From: Verrucomicrobiota bacterium
GTDB taxonomy: Bacteria > Verrucomicrobiota > Verrucomicrobiia > Limisphaerales > VHDF01
Reading direction: 5' to 3'
Length of the DNA: 64,000 bases
NCBI GenBank assembly: GCA_016871495.1
Contig: VHDF01000002.1
Span: 47,055-111,054 of the forward strand
The notes beneath the pieces are model-generated. The model had not been told where the DNA came from. It did not search any database and worked only from the letters and a program-made list of their open reading frames with translations. Within the stretch, counting starts at the first letter, position 1. Each line of letters starts with the position of its first letter. Positions 1-8,497 of this stretch are shown here, piece after piece. A program made the translations under genes and the position numbers.

Positions 1-190
1 GTCCGACGCGGTGCGGGTCGGTTTCTTTTGTGAAATGGATGCCTTCGACCACGGCATCGGTTTTGAACAGGAGCCGCTGGCCTGGGATGCCGGCATCCAC
101 CACGGCGCAGTCGTCGCCCGCTCCGACCACCACACTCGGTCCGGTGGGCAGCCCAGGGAGCAGTTGTTGGATGAGTTCGAATTCGTTCAT
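1..190 (-). CDS. thiL: Thiamine-monophosphate kinase, N-terminal part (cut by window edge)
   Basis: Only the first 63 codons are in the window. ThiL phosphorylates thiamine monophosphate to the diphosphate cofactor in the cytoplasm. The reading frame, starting with ATG at 190 on the minus strand, gives the N-terminal ThiL/PurM-like signatures GAGDDCAVV and KTDAVVEGIHF, which bind Mg-ATP in this family. The start is fixed by the upstream CPBP protease gene, whose TGA overlaps this ATG in an ATGA junction, so the two are probably translationally coupled. The rest lies left of position 1, so intactness cannot be judged. Confidence 0.87.
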   Translation of the reverse strand, partial: MNEFELIQQLLPGLPTGPSVVVGAGDDCAVVDAGIPGQRLLFKTDAVVEGIHFTKETDPHRVG

Positions 191-876
191 GACGCCGCGG
201 AGAGAATCCAGCAGAAGTTTACCGCATTGAAAAGGCTATGGGCAAGAATGGGCGCGAGCAGGTTTTGAGTACGCTCGTAGAGCGAGGACAAAATCAGCGC
301 GAAAGCGGTGAGGGACAGGAAGGTCGGCAAATTCGCGTGGATGGCGGCGAAGACCACCGCGGTGCCCCAGAACGCCAGGCGTGGAAAGCCCAGGGCTTTC
401 AGGACCGGATAGAGGATGCCTCGGAAAAGCAACTCCTCGGCGGCGGGGGCGAGCACGATGGCGGAGAAGCCAAACACCACGCGTTCGAATAGGCCTCGTG
501 TCTGTTGGAGTGTCCTGACGGCTTGCTGAGTTTCCAGATTCAGATCGGATCTTGTCATCACCAGGCTGGACAGCTCGCCGAGCGCGAGGGAGACGGGCAG
601 CGCAAGGGCGGTTGCGGCGGCGGCGAACAAGGCCACCTTCCGCGCCGACCCGTGCTCGAAGCCGAAGGCTTGGTTCCAGGTCATGCCCTGGGCGCGGACG
701 AATCTCCAGGCCAGCCAAAGGACCCATCCGTGAAAAGTGGCGGCACCGATCAAATGATTGAGAAACTGCAGATCCGGGGAGGGCGTGGTCATGCCCGGGC
801 CGATGAGTTTGGGCAGGCCCGCGATGAGGACGGCTCCGAGGAACATGCCGGCAAAGAGCCAGAGCAGGAGATTCAT
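187..876 (-). CDS. CPBP-family intramembrane metalloprotease (CAAX/Abi type)
   Basis: Predicted multi-pass membrane protein of about 230 residues. It carries the three CPBP motifs in order: EELLFRG (two Glu and Arg), FAAIHANL (His) and AHSLFNAVNF (His/Asn), the intramembrane metal site. Bacterial members process or regulate membrane proteins, but substrates are mostly unknown. The open frame extends to a TTG at 969 and has an ATG at 912; ATG 876 was chosen because it opens directly into the first hydrophobic helix (MNLLLWLFAG). Its stop overlaps the thiL start by 4 bp. Nothing in the context shows a substrate. Confidence 0.85.
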   Translation of the reverse strand: MNLLLWLFAGMFLGAVLIAGLPKLIGPGMTTPSPDLQFLNHLIGAATFHGWVLWLAWRFVRAQGMTWNQAFGFEHGSARKVALFAAAATALALPVSLALGELSSLVMTRSDLNLETQQAVRTLQQTRGLFERVVFGFSAIVLAPAAEELLFRGILYPVLKALGFPRLAFWGTAVVFAAIHANLPTFLSLTAFALILSSLYERTQNLLAPILAHSLFNAVNFCWILSAAS

Positions 877-1003
877 GACCGGCTCGAGTTTCCAGTGCTT
901 CGCGTGGTGCATGGGTGGGCCGCTTGATCCTACTGAGCTGCGACGGGTGATGCCAAGTCGTTGAGCCAAGCCCCAGGCTGAGAGCGCCCGAGGCTCCGGT
1001 GGT

Positions 1004-1846
1004 TCAGGAGGTCGCCGCGGCTTCAGCGACGCGTTCCAGGATGACGTCTGGCAAGTGAGGTTCGCATCCGATGCTGAGAGAGTACCACACCCGCTTGCCG
1101 TTCCGTTCGGTGGGATTCCGCCAGGTAGGCAAGCCTTGAGAGCAGCGCTCGCGCACGACCCGTTCCGATTCCCCGAGCATCATGGGGATGTCCTCGTGGG
1201 AGTGGAGTCCGTCGCTGATGAAGAACGGCACGACGACGATGTTGCGGGAGGCGGCCAGCGTGTAACACGCTTCGATGCGCGGATCCTCCTCCATGAAAAT
1301 CGCGTGAACTTCGGCAAAAAGGCCCCGGCTTTGGATCAATTCTACCTGACGTTCGATGGCTTTGCGGCTGTTCTCGTTGTTGCCGGTGCCATGGCCCGCG
1401 ATGAACAGCGCGGTCTCGGAGAGCCTCGGAGCGGTTGGAAACGGATGGGCGGCAAGGATCGCACGGGCGCGTTCGATGAGGACCTCCGTCATGCTGGGAT
1501 GGGTGCCGACGGGCCCGCAGTAGTAGAGCGTTTGGCCGGGTTGGCGCAGGATTCGGCTTCGGCCGGGACCGACGCCAAACCCGAGTTCGCGCGGAATGAT
1601 CTCTTCAGTGAAATAACCTTCGCTAATGAACAAGGGGACGATGAAGACCCGGGGGCTGTCGACCCCGCGCAAGACCGCGCAGATTTGGGGTTCAAGCTTC
1701 CAAAAACCTTCGATCACCTGGCGAAAGAGCCCTCGCCTGCGCAGCGCGTCCGCGTGCAGGTGGGTGGGTGCGCTGGACTCGGCGTTGAGGGTTGAGCCGT
1801 GGCCGATCAACACCAGCGCGGCATCGGAGTAGTTGCCATCAGGCAT
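1004..1846 (-). CDS. CbiX/SirB-type chelatase-like protein with two CbiX domains
   Basis: A 280-residue protein made of two CbiX-like halves. Each begins with the family signature: VLIGHGS near residue 12 and FIAGHGTG near residue 150; the His binds metal. Each half also has a VPLFIS/VPFFIS strand with SxGxF/SDGLH. CbiX/SirB enzymes insert Co or Fe into sirohydrochlorin for cobalamin or siroheme. Both cofactors are needed by products in this window (MetH uses B12; CysI uses siroheme), so either role would fit, though the gene is 40 kb from both. The duplication resembles long CbiX or class II chelatases. Metal and substrate cannot be read from sequence. Confidence 0.75.
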   Translation of the reverse strand: MPDGNYSDAALVLIGHGSTLNAESSAPTHLHADALRRRGLFRQVIEGFWKLEPQICAVLRGVDSPRVFIVPLFISEGYFTEEIIPRELGFGVGPGRSRILRQPGQTLYYCGPVGTHPSMTEVLIERARAILAAHPFPTAPRLSETALFIAGHGTGNNENSRKAIERQVELIQSRGLFAEVHAIFMEEDPRIEACYTLAASRNIVVVPFFISDGLHSHEDIPMMLGESERVVRERCSQGLPTWRNPTERNGKRVWYSLSIGCEPHLPDVILERVAEAAATS

Positions 1847-1952
1847 GCGTCATGGATAACCGTGACGGGCCGAAGCCGCAAGCCGGGTTCGGAAAATCGG
1901 CCGGAAAAATGCGTGACCCCGGGGCTTCGGAGGCCTAAGTTGCGCCGCGCAA

Positions 1953-3944
1953 ATGGACGCCAGGCGGATCGATGATCTTCTCGAAAAGGCCATTCTGGGC
2001 CTGCTTTTGCTGGCCCTTTTTTGGGGGGTCTTGGGGTTTGGCGCGGTGCGGGCGAGCGAATTTGCCGGTCTTGAATGGCTCGCGTCGCTTTTGGGGGTGC
2101 TTTGGCTTGTGCGGCTGTGGTTACGTCCCGAGGAGCGTCTGTTCTGGCCTCCCCTGCTTTGGATGATTTTGTTATTTACGGCCTACGCTGGGGTGAGGTG
2201 GGCGGGTTCGCCCATCGAGTACGTCGCTCGTGACGAATGCCGCCGCGTGTTGCTGTATGCGATGTTTTTCATCGTCGCGGTCAACAATGCCAATTCCCAG
2301 GAATCCGCCTCGTGGGTCGTGGGAAGTTTGCTCGTTTTGGGGGCCATGGTATCCACCTATGCGCTGTACCAATTCCTCACGGAGTCCAATCGGGTCTGGC
2401 ATTTGGAACGGCCCGACGTCTATGCGCGGCGGGGATCGGGCACCTACATTTGCCCGAATCACCTGGCGGGTTTTCTCGAAATGCTTTTCCCGGTGGGGCT
2501 GGCCTACACCTTGATCGGGCGGCTGGGGCACAAGACACGCATTCTGGCGGGCTATGCCACGTTGATGATTCTGCTTGGGCTTGCGGTTTCGATTTCGCGC
2601 GGCGGGTGGATTGCCTCGGGTCTTTCGGTTTTCCTCTTTCTGGCGCTGCTGTCCCGGCAGCCCTCGCATCGCCTTCCGGCCATCTTGGCGGTGGTGTTGT
2701 TGCTCGCGGGAACGGGTTACGCGGCCACCCGTTCCGAAGCCATCACCAAGCGGTTCGAGAAGATGCTCAAACCCGGGCAACTCGAATATGCTTTGCAACG
2801 GGTGCATTTGTGGAAGCCCGCGTGGAAGATCTGGCGTGATCACCCCTGGCTCGGCGCGGGTCCCGGGCATTTCGATCCGGTTTTCCGGCAGTATCGTCCG
2901 CCGGATTACCAAGTGCGTCCGGTTCGTGCTCACAATGATTATCTGAACACGTTGGCGGACTGGGGGGTGGCTGGGGCTGCGATCGTGGGGGCCGCTTGGG
3001 TTCTGTTGTTTGCCGGCGTCGCGAAGACCTGGAAGTTTGTTCAACGCTCGACCGACTTGGGCAGCAAGACAAGCAATCGCTTCGCTTTGGTGTTAGGGGC
3101 CACCTGCGGCCTGATGGCGCTGTTGTTTCACTCGTTTGTCGATTTCAATTTTCATATTCCCGCCAACGCGTTGACCGCGGTGGTGCTGATGGCTTTGTTG
3201 AGCGCTCACTTGCGATACGCGACGGACTCCTATTGGGTGCCAGGGCGGTGGTGGATTCGTATCGCCGTTTCCGTCATGCTGGTCGCGGGCAGCCTCACTC
3301 TGGCGGCGGCGGCTTGGCGGGCCGGACGTGAGGCCCGCGTGCTGGCGGAAGTGGAGCGGCAAGGACTCCTGATGGAATCGATCCGGCGGGATTCGGAAGC
3401 CGCCGGCCGGTACGATCCCCAGGATGTGGAGTTGATGCGGAACCTGGGTCGTGATTGGGTCAAGGCGCAGGCGGCGCATCTGGCTCGTTTGGAGGAAGCC
3501 GTCCGGGCCGAGCCCATGAATGGCGATACTTGGTATCAGCTGGGCGAGGCGGTGAGACTTTCCGTTTGGCAACGCAATACACCGGATGTGCCGGAGGGGC
3601 TGAAGAAAGCCATGGGCGCCTTTTCTCAAGCCGCGTTGATGAACCCGCTCGATCCTTATCCTCCCCTGCGCCAGGGCATGTGCCTCGATCATTTGCGGCG
3701 GCACGCGGAAGCGCGGCCTTACTATGAACGGGCGCTGCGCCTCGATCCCCATGGTTATTACACGGTGGCGCATCTGGGGTGGCATTTCGTGCAGTTGCGC
3801 GAGTGGGCGATGGCGCGCGAGTGGTTTGAAAAATCACTCCAACTCAAGCCGGCGACGATGCCGGACGCGAATCCGATCGCTTACGCGTATCTCAGGATCG
3901 TGAATCGCATGCTTGCGGAATCCACCAACGCGGCTCCTCGCTGA
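1953..3944 (+). CDS. O-antigen ligase/polymerase (Wzy_C) family membrane protein with C-terminal TPRs
   Basis: A 663-residue protein. The first ~470 residues contain about ten hydrophobic helices and the Wzy_C core: an SGTYICPNHLAG loop, a periplasmic stretch with HPWLGAGPGHF, then RAHNDYLNTLADWGV, typical of O-antigen ligases and related glycan polymerases. The last ~180 residues are soluble and hold TPR-like repeats (LGEAVRLSVWQ..., YYERALRLDPHGYYTVAHLG, WFEKSLQLKP). It probably attaches or polymerises surface polysaccharide at the outer face of the inner membrane. No other polysaccharide gene is adjacent, and the upstream gene is divergent, so it is likely monocistronic. Ligase versus polymerase is undecided. 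Confidence 0.8.
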   Translation: MDARRIDDLLEKAILGLLLLALFWGVLGFGAVRASEFAGLEWLASLLGVLWLVRLWLRPEERLFWPPLLWMILLFTAYAGVRWAGSPIEYVARDECRRVLLYAMFFIVAVNNANSQESASWVVGSLLVLGAMVSTYALYQFLTESNRVWHLERPDVYARRGSGTYICPNHLAGFLEMLFPVGLAYTLIGRLGHKTRILAGYATLMILLGLAVSISRGGWIASGLSVFLFLALLSRQPSHRLPAILAVVLLLAGTGYAATRSEAITKRFEKMLKPGQLEYALQRVHLWKPAWKIWRDHPWLGAGPGHFDPVFRQYRPPDYQVRPVRAHNDYLNTLADWGVAGAAIVGAAWVLLFAGVAKTWKFVQRSTDLGSKTSNRFALVLGATCGLMALLFHSFVDFNFHIPANALTAVVLMALLSAHLRYATDSYWVPGRWWIRIAVSVMLVAGSLTLAAAAWRAGREARVLAEVERQGLLMESIRRDSEAAGRYDPQDVELMRNLGRDWVKAQAAHLARLEEAVRAEPMNGDTWYQLGEAVRLSVWQRNTPDVPEGLKKAMGAFSQAALMNPLDPYPPLRQGMCLDHLRRHAEARPYYERALRLDPHGYYTVAHLGWHFVQLREWAMAREWFEKSLQLKPATMPDANPIAYAYLRIVNRMLAESTNAAPR

Positions 3945-4023
3945 AACCGTCTCTGAGGCTCTCAAGGCGCCAGGACCCGGAGCGTTGGAATCCCAATCCC
4001 CCTCCAAGACCGGTGAGGGGCTC

Positions 4024-4054
4024 AAAAAAAAACCGCCGGTCGTTGGACCGGCGG
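4024..4054 (-). terminator. Rho-independent terminator after the RRM protein gene
   Basis: A perfect 9-bp stem (CCGCCGGTC/GACCGGCGG, 4033-4041 and 4046-4054) with a GTTG loop, followed on the minus strand by nine U (A run at 4024-4032). It sits 30 bp past the stop of the RNA-binding protein gene. Confidence 0.9.
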
Positions 4055-4083
4055 CTTGAGAAAACGGACTGTGTGCGGGGTGC

Positions 4084-4410
4084 TTAGTGGCGAGCGCCAC
4101 GGTATCCGCCGCCGCCACCGCCACCACCGCCACCACCGGACCGGGGAGGACGTTCCTCGCGCGGACGGGCGATGTTGACCGTCAGGGGACGGCCTTGGAG
4201 GTCCTTGCCGTGGAACATTTCAACCGCCTTCTCTGCTTCATCCTTCGATCCGAATTCGACGAAAGCGAATCCACGGGATTTGCCGGTGAACTTGTCCAGC
4301 ATCAAGTTGACCGAAGTCACGACGCCCGCTTGGGAGAAGTGGTCTTGCAAGTCGTTTTCCATCGTCTGGTAAGAGAGATTACCAACGAACAGACGTGTAT
4401 CATTCTGCAT
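4084..4410 (-). CDS. Single-RRM glycine-rich RNA-binding protein
   Basis: A 108-residue protein with one RNA recognition motif: RNP2 is LFVGNL at residue 7 and RNP1 is KSRGFAFVEF near residue 46. A short basic tail and a run of eleven glycines precede the C-terminal YRGARH. Such small RRM proteins in bacteria bind single-stranded RNA and are often cold- or stress-linked. ATG 4410 is preferred over an upstream extension of 52 codons because the conserved fold begins immediately after it. The gene has its own strong terminator and is divergent from pyrD. Confidence 0.9.
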   Translation of the reverse strand: MQNDTRLFVGNLSYQTMENDLQDHFSQAGVVTSVNLMLDKFTGKSRGFAFVEFGSKDEAEKAVEMFHGKDLQGRPLTVNIARPREERPPRSGGGGGGGGGGGYRGARH

Positions 4411-4633
4411 AGGGATTACCGCAAAGGAAACTCCGTGGGGAAACGCTGCACAGGCAGGATCCATGAACACCACTCCAGGCAGCCTGGAGGCGACACTGTC
4501 TTCTGACACCAACACCGCAATTTCATCTGCTGAGCTCCACGCTAGCAAAGCCTGGTTCCGCGTCAATCGGGATATTTGGGGGATTTTTCCACGCTCGACA
4601 CCGGCGCCGGCGCGGAACGAATCTCGCCGCGAA

Positions 4634-5761
4634 ATGAGCTGGCTCTACCGGCAGGCGATTCGCCCTTTCCTTTTCCGCTGCGATTCGGAGCGGATCCATC
4701 GCCGGGTCTTGGACTTCCTCGGGCGGATTTCCCGATCCCGCGCCGGGTTGAACTTGACGCGGCACCTCTACGGCGCGGAACGGATTTCCCCGGTGCGGTG
4801 CTTTGGATTGGAGTTCCCGAATCCCGTCGGATTGGCGGCGGGCATGGACAAGTTCGCCGAGGCGGTCCCGGTGTGGGAGGCGTTAGGTTTTGGGTTCGCC
4901 GAGTTAGGCGGCGTCACCTGGTTGGAGCAGCCGGGGAATCCGGCGCCCCGCATGTTTCGCGTGCCCTGCGACCGCGCTTTGATCAATCGCATGGGCTTCA
5001 ACAATCCCGGTGCAGAGGCTCTGGCACGCTCGCTGCGGGGATGGCGAGAGCGGGGATTCTGGCCGGCGCATCCGGTGGGCATCAACCTGGGCAAATCCAA
5101 GGCGACCCCGCTGGAGCAAGCGGCGGAGGATTACGAGAAATCGTTTCGATGTTTGCGGGCATGGGCCGATTTCTTTGTCGTCAATGTCAGCTCTCCCAAC
5201 ACCCCGAATCTCCGGCAACTGCAGGACAAGCAGGCCTTGGACGAAATCCTCGACCGGCTGCAGCGGGTCAATCGCGAGCCTTTGAGCGGGAGTCCGCCTG
5301 CGCCGCGCCCCATTTTGGTGAAAGTCGCGCCCGATCTGAGTTTCGAGGCGTTGGACGAGATTCTGGCTTTGGCGGAGCCGCGCGGATTGGCGGGAATTGT
5401 GGCGACGAACACGACGATTGCCAGGCCGGAGGGGGTGAAGGATGAGGATCCGAGCCGGAGGAGCTACCGCGAACAGGGCGGGATGAGTGGAGCTCCATTG
5501 CGGCGGCGCAGCACGGAGGTCATTCGCCATCTTTTCAAGCAATCCCGGGGAAAGGTGCCCCTCATCGGCGTGGGGGGGATCTTCGACGAGGACGACGCTT
5601 GGGAGAAAGTGACGGCGGGGGCGACTCTCGTGCAGTGTTATACCGGCTTGGTTTACGAAGGTCCGGGATTGGCGGCCCGTCTGGTGCGAGGATTGAGGCG
5701 GTGCATGGAGCGGGAAGGGGTGCGCGACTGGAGTGAAGCCGTGGGTTCCGCCTGCCGTTGA
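4634..5761 (+). CDS. pyrD: Dihydroorotate dehydrogenase, class 2 (quinone-dependent)
   Basis: A 375-residue enzyme that oxidises dihydroorotate to orotate in pyrimidine synthesis, passing electrons to membrane quinone. Class 2 features are the N-terminal amphipathic segment (SWLYRQAIRPFLFRC), FPNPVGLAAGMDKFAE, GINLGKSK, and the catalytic-serine loop NVSSPNTPNLRQLQ. FMN-binding segments GIVATNTT and GVGGIFDEDDAW follow. ATG 4634 gives the normal family length; the frame is open 171 bp further upstream but that part is unlike DHODH. It is divergent from the RRM gene and convergent with the kinase, hence probably monocistronic. Confidence 0.93.
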   Translation: MSWLYRQAIRPFLFRCDSERIHRRVLDFLGRISRSRAGLNLTRHLYGAERISPVRCFGLEFPNPVGLAAGMDKFAEAVPVWEALGFGFAELGGVTWLEQPGNPAPRMFRVPCDRALINRMGFNNPGAEALARSLRGWRERGFWPAHPVGINLGKSKATPLEQAAEDYEKSFRCLRAWADFFVVNVSSPNTPNLRQLQDKQALDEILDRLQRVNREPLSGSPPAPRPILVKVAPDLSFEALDEILALAEPRGLAGIVATNTTIARPEGVKDEDPSRRSYREQGGMSGAPLRRRSTEVIRHLFKQSRGKVPLIGVGGIFDEDDAWEKVTAGATLVQCYTGLVYEGPGLAARLVRGLRRCMEREGVRDWSEAVGSACR

Positions 5762-5770
5762 AAAGGGTTC

Positions 5771-6772
5771 CTATCTTTTCCACCATCCCCGCGCTCCGCC
5801 CGGCTGGCTCTGGCGGAGTTGGCTGACGAGCAACTGGCTGCGGGACGCGGTCAGGGCCATCATGAAGTCGTCGTAGGTTTGGTAGCGGTCGGACGGACTC
5901 TTCGCCATGGCGACGGTGATGGCTTCGCTCGTGGGCGCGGTGATACCGGGCACGACGAGGTGAGGGGGGGTCAGCGGTGTGTGAACCTGGGCGGAGACAA
6001 CCTCCTCGATGGATTGGGCTTCGAACGGGACGTGGCCGGTGAGCGCGTGGTATAGGGTGCCTGCCAGGCTGTAGAGGTCGGAGAGAAAGGTCTCGCCCTG
6101 GCGCATGACTTTTTCCGGGGCGATGTAATAAGGAGTCCCCCACACTGCATTGTCCTCCTCGCTTTCCTCGCCCGCGTTGCGGGCGAGTCCGAAATCCACC
6201 AACTTGGGTTCGCCGTCGGCATTGAACAGAATGTTTCCTGGTTTGATGTCGCGGTGGAGCAGTCCGTGTTTGAGCGCGGTGGCCAGGGCGGAGGCGACCT
6301 TGATGCCGACATCAAGGACATCCAGTTCGGGCAGGTTCTTTTCCTTTTCAATGCGGCCATCGAGGCTGCCGCGATCGGCGAGCTCCATGACGAGGAAGCG
6401 CTGACCCTCGTGCTCTTCGAAGGTGTAGATGTGGATGATGTTCGTGTGGTTGAGGGCGGCGCAGGCACGGGCCTCGCGATAGAAGCTTTCCAAGGCGGCG
6501 GGATCCTCGGCGATATCGCGGCGCATGAGTTTGACGGCAACTTCCCGGTGGAGGGCCCGGTCGTAGGCTCGATACACGGTGCCCATGCCTCCCGAAGCGA
6601 TCGGCTGGCGCAGTTCGAACTGGCGCATGGTCACCGGCATCATGACCGGGTGGCTGCATTTCGGGCAGGCGGTCGTGGCGAAAGCGGGAAGGTCTGTGGC
6701 GATAAACACTTTCCCGCCGCAACCACCGCAGCTCACCATTTTGAGCGGTTTTCGATCTTCTGTGGCAGACAT
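5771..6772 (-). CDS. Soluble Ser/Thr protein kinase with N-terminal zinc ribbon
   Basis: A 333-residue Hanks-type kinase. Residues 15-40 form a zinc ribbon (CGGCGG ... CPKC). The kinase domain follows: glycine loop IASGGMGTVYRAYD, catalytic Lys in AVKL (about 81), the catalytic loop HRDIKPGNILF (about 174), DFGLAR, and an APE-equivalent APEKV. All key residues are present, so it should be active. There is no membrane segment or extracellular sensor domain, unlike most PknB-type kinases, so regulation may act through the zinc ribbon. It is convergent with pyrD; no phosphatase or FHA partner is adjacent. Confidence 0.92.
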   Translation of the reverse strand: MSATEDRKPLKMVSCGGCGGKVFIATDLPAFATTACPKCSHPVMMPVTMRQFELRQPIASGGMGTVYRAYDRALHREVAVKLMRRDIAEDPAALESFYREARACAALNHTNIIHIYTFEEHEGQRFLVMELADRGSLDGRIEKEKNLPELDVLDVGIKVASALATALKHGLLHRDIKPGNILFNADGEPKLVDFGLARNAGEESEEDNAVWGTPYYIAPEKVMRQGETFLSDLYSLAGTLYHALTGHVPFEAQSIEEVVSAQVHTPLTPPHLVVPGITAPTSEAITVAMAKSPSDRYQTYDDFMMALTASRSQLLVSQLRQSQPGGARGWWKR

Positions 6773-7019
6773 GGGGCGGCATTCATAAAGGGGTTTTCCG
6801 CCTGCGACAAGGGGCTTTCCTCAACGCCTGAAGCGAAGCTGGAGTTTTGCCCTGTGAATCGAGCTTGTCCCCGGGTCCCGAGCAGCGCCGGGGAGGCAGG
6901 ATTCGGTCGATGAACTCCTTCATTTTGTTACTCAACTGACACGCCGGGCCGGTCTTGTTTCACCTTTGTTACGTTCGCGTCATGAATCCGTCAACAGGGA
7001 CTCCTAACGTCGCTCCCTC

Positions 7020-7298
7020 GTGAAAATCGCGGCTGTTGGTTTATTCATCATGATGGTGGCGGGGAGCGCCCAGGGTGCGGCCCCCGATTCGCCCCTGGCG
7101 CTTTCGCGCGAGGCGATCGCCCAATGGACACAAACCCGGCAGTTGATTTCGCAGACCCGGGCGGCCTGGGAGAGCGACCGGGAAACCCTGAAACAAACAC
7201 AGTCCCTTTACGAAAGGGAACTCCAGGCCGTTCGTGATCAACTGGGAAAGGTTTCAACCAACAATTCCGTGGCCGATAAAGAGCGCGCCCGAGATTGA
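7020..7298 (+). CDS. Small exported coiled-coil protein, probably a truncated N-terminal fragment
   Basis: GTG-started, 92 residues. The first ~19 are a signal peptide (MKIAAVGLFIMMVAGSAQGA); the rest is a charged helical stretch rich in Gln and Arg (ISQTRAAWESDRETLKQTQ, YERELQAVRDQLGKV) that looks like the start of a longer coiled coil, reminiscent of DUF3450-like periplasmic proteins. It stops abruptly at 7298, and a different domain continues in another frame from about 7290. This suggests a gene cut short by a deletion or frameshift. Function unknown. Confidence 0.5.
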   Translation: MKIAAVGLFIMMVAGSAQGAAPDSPLALSREAIAQWTQTRQLISQTRAAWESDRETLKQTQSLYERELQAVRDQLGKVSTNNSVADKERARD

Positions 7299-7500
7299 TT
7301 TGTCGATTGCGGGCGGCACGGTGCAAATCCGGTTCGCATCGAAGTCGGGGGTTCGTTACACATTGCAAACAGCGGTCAGCCTGGGTGCGCCCACCGCCTG
7401 GACGGATGCCGGTGCCCCCGTATCGGGCACCGGCGCTGAACTGATGCTTTCCGAACCTATTGGTGGTTCGAGCAAGTTCTACCGTGTGTCAGCGCAATGA
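7234..7500 (+). pseudogene. C-terminal 'FYRVSAQ' domain remnant of a large secreted protein
   Basis: The reading frame starts with GTG at 7234 inside the preceding gene, but its domain-like part begins near 7290 (IDLSIAGGTVQIRFASKSG). It then shows YTLQTAVSL, WTDAGAPVSGTG and an ending KFYRVSAQ. This pattern (compare 'LQSSTNL...WT.vG.p..gtG...FYRv') is common at the extreme C-terminus of large secreted Verrucomicrobiota proteins. On its own it has no credible start or export signal, so it is probably the surviving end of a deleted gene. The alternative is one chimeric gene read through a frameshift. Confidence 0.45.
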
Positions 7501-7521
7501 CCTGCGGTAAGGGGTAAATGA

Positions 7522-7610
7522 ATTGGGTGGCCGGATCCACCCAATCCTGGACAACTGAAAAACAAGCGGGCTCGGGACTATGCCGTGTGGGTCCTGAGCC
7601 CGTATTTTTT
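7522..7610 (+). terminator. Double hairpin terminator between the small fragments and hisA
   Basis: Two hairpins in series. The first is ATTGGGTGG/CCACCCAAT (7522-7530 and 7537-7545) without a U tract. The second has a 12-bp stem with one G-U pair (7567-7578 and 7591-7602), followed by TATTTTTT at 7603-7610, so it should terminate plus-strand transcripts. On the minus strand it is followed by only a few U, so termination of the convergent hisA transcript is less certain. Confidence 0.75.
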
Positions 7611-7642
7611 GCGCACGACCCTTTCGAGCAAGATCCTGCTGA

Positions 7643-8437
7643 TCAAGTCTTGGAGGGAGTGGAATGGCGGCGTGCTGCCATCAGCTTTCGATTGAATTCG
7701 ACCAACTCGGTGTAGCGCACCCCGGTACCGCCGAACAGATCGAGGGCCGATCCGATCGTGAGATCAACCCGGCCCTGACCTGCCGACTCGACCGCCTGGA
7801 AATCCTCCAAGCTGGAAGCGCCGCCTGCGTAGGTCGAAGGGATGGGGGAGTGTTCGCCCAGGAGACGGACCAGGTTCAGGTCCACCCCGCGACACAGACC
7901 TTCCACATCCACGGCGTGGATCAGGAATTCGCCGCAGTGGTGAGAAAGTTCGCGGAGCACTACTGCTGAAACCGAAAGCGATGTAAATTTCTGCCAGCGA
8001 TCGGTGACGACCCAATAATGGTTGTTCCGAATCCGGCAGCTGAGGTCAAGAACCAGCCGGTTCTTTCCGACCGTTTGGACCATTTCAGAAAGGCGGTTCT
8101 GGTCGAGGGCACCCTCACGAAAAACGTACGAAGTGACAATGATGTGGGATGCTCCAGCGTCGAGAAAGGGTTTGGCATTGCCCGGGTGAATGCCGCCTCC
8201 AAGTTGAAGTCCGCCCGGGAAGGCGCGGAGGGCGGCGAGGGCGGCTGGTTCGTTTCCCGGTCCGAGCATGATGACATGGCCGCCCTGGAGTTGGTCTTGC
8301 CGGTAAAGCTCGGCGAAGTATTCGGGCGGGTGGGTCGAGACGAAGTTCGTTTTGAGCCCGGCTTCATGATCCGACAGCGTGCCGCCGACGATTTGTTTCA
8401 CTTTGCCTTGGTGCAGGTCGATGCAGGGTCGGAACAT
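7643..8437 (-). CDS. hisA: ProFAR isomerase HisA, eukaryotic (fungal/plant HIS6) type
   Basis: A 264-residue (beta/alpha)8 enzyme that converts ProFAR to PRFAR, the fourth step of histidine synthesis. It matches the yeast/plant HIS6 form rather than ordinary bacterial HisA: CIDLHQGKVKQIVGGTL at the N-terminus, NFVSTHPPEYFAELY, VLDLSCRIRNNHYWVV, FLIHAVDVEGLCRGVD, YAGGASSLEDF and VDLTIGSALDLFGG. Catalytic Asp residues are D7 and the D of HAVDVEG. Bacterial HisA normally starts IPAIDLKDGKCVRL and shares little else. It stands alone; hisH lies 8 kb away. The product acts with HisF and HisH; hisF is not in the window. Confidence 0.9.
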   Translation of the reverse strand: MFRPCIDLHQGKVKQIVGGTLSDHEAGLKTNFVSTHPPEYFAELYRQDQLQGGHVIMLGPGNEPAALAALRAFPGGLQLGGGIHPGNAKPFLDAGASHIIVTSYVFREGALDQNRLSEMVQTVGKNRLVLDLSCRIRNNHYWVVTDRWQKFTSLSVSAVVLRELSHHCGEFLIHAVDVEGLCRGVDLNLVRLLGEHSPIPSTYAGGASSLEDFQAVESAGQGRVDLTIGSALDLFGGTGVRYTELVEFNRKLMAARRHSTPSKT

Positions 8438-8497
8438 GGATGGAGCCCGCCGTCGCGGTCCCGGGCATTAGGGGGCGGGAGGGGGGAGGGTTAAAGC

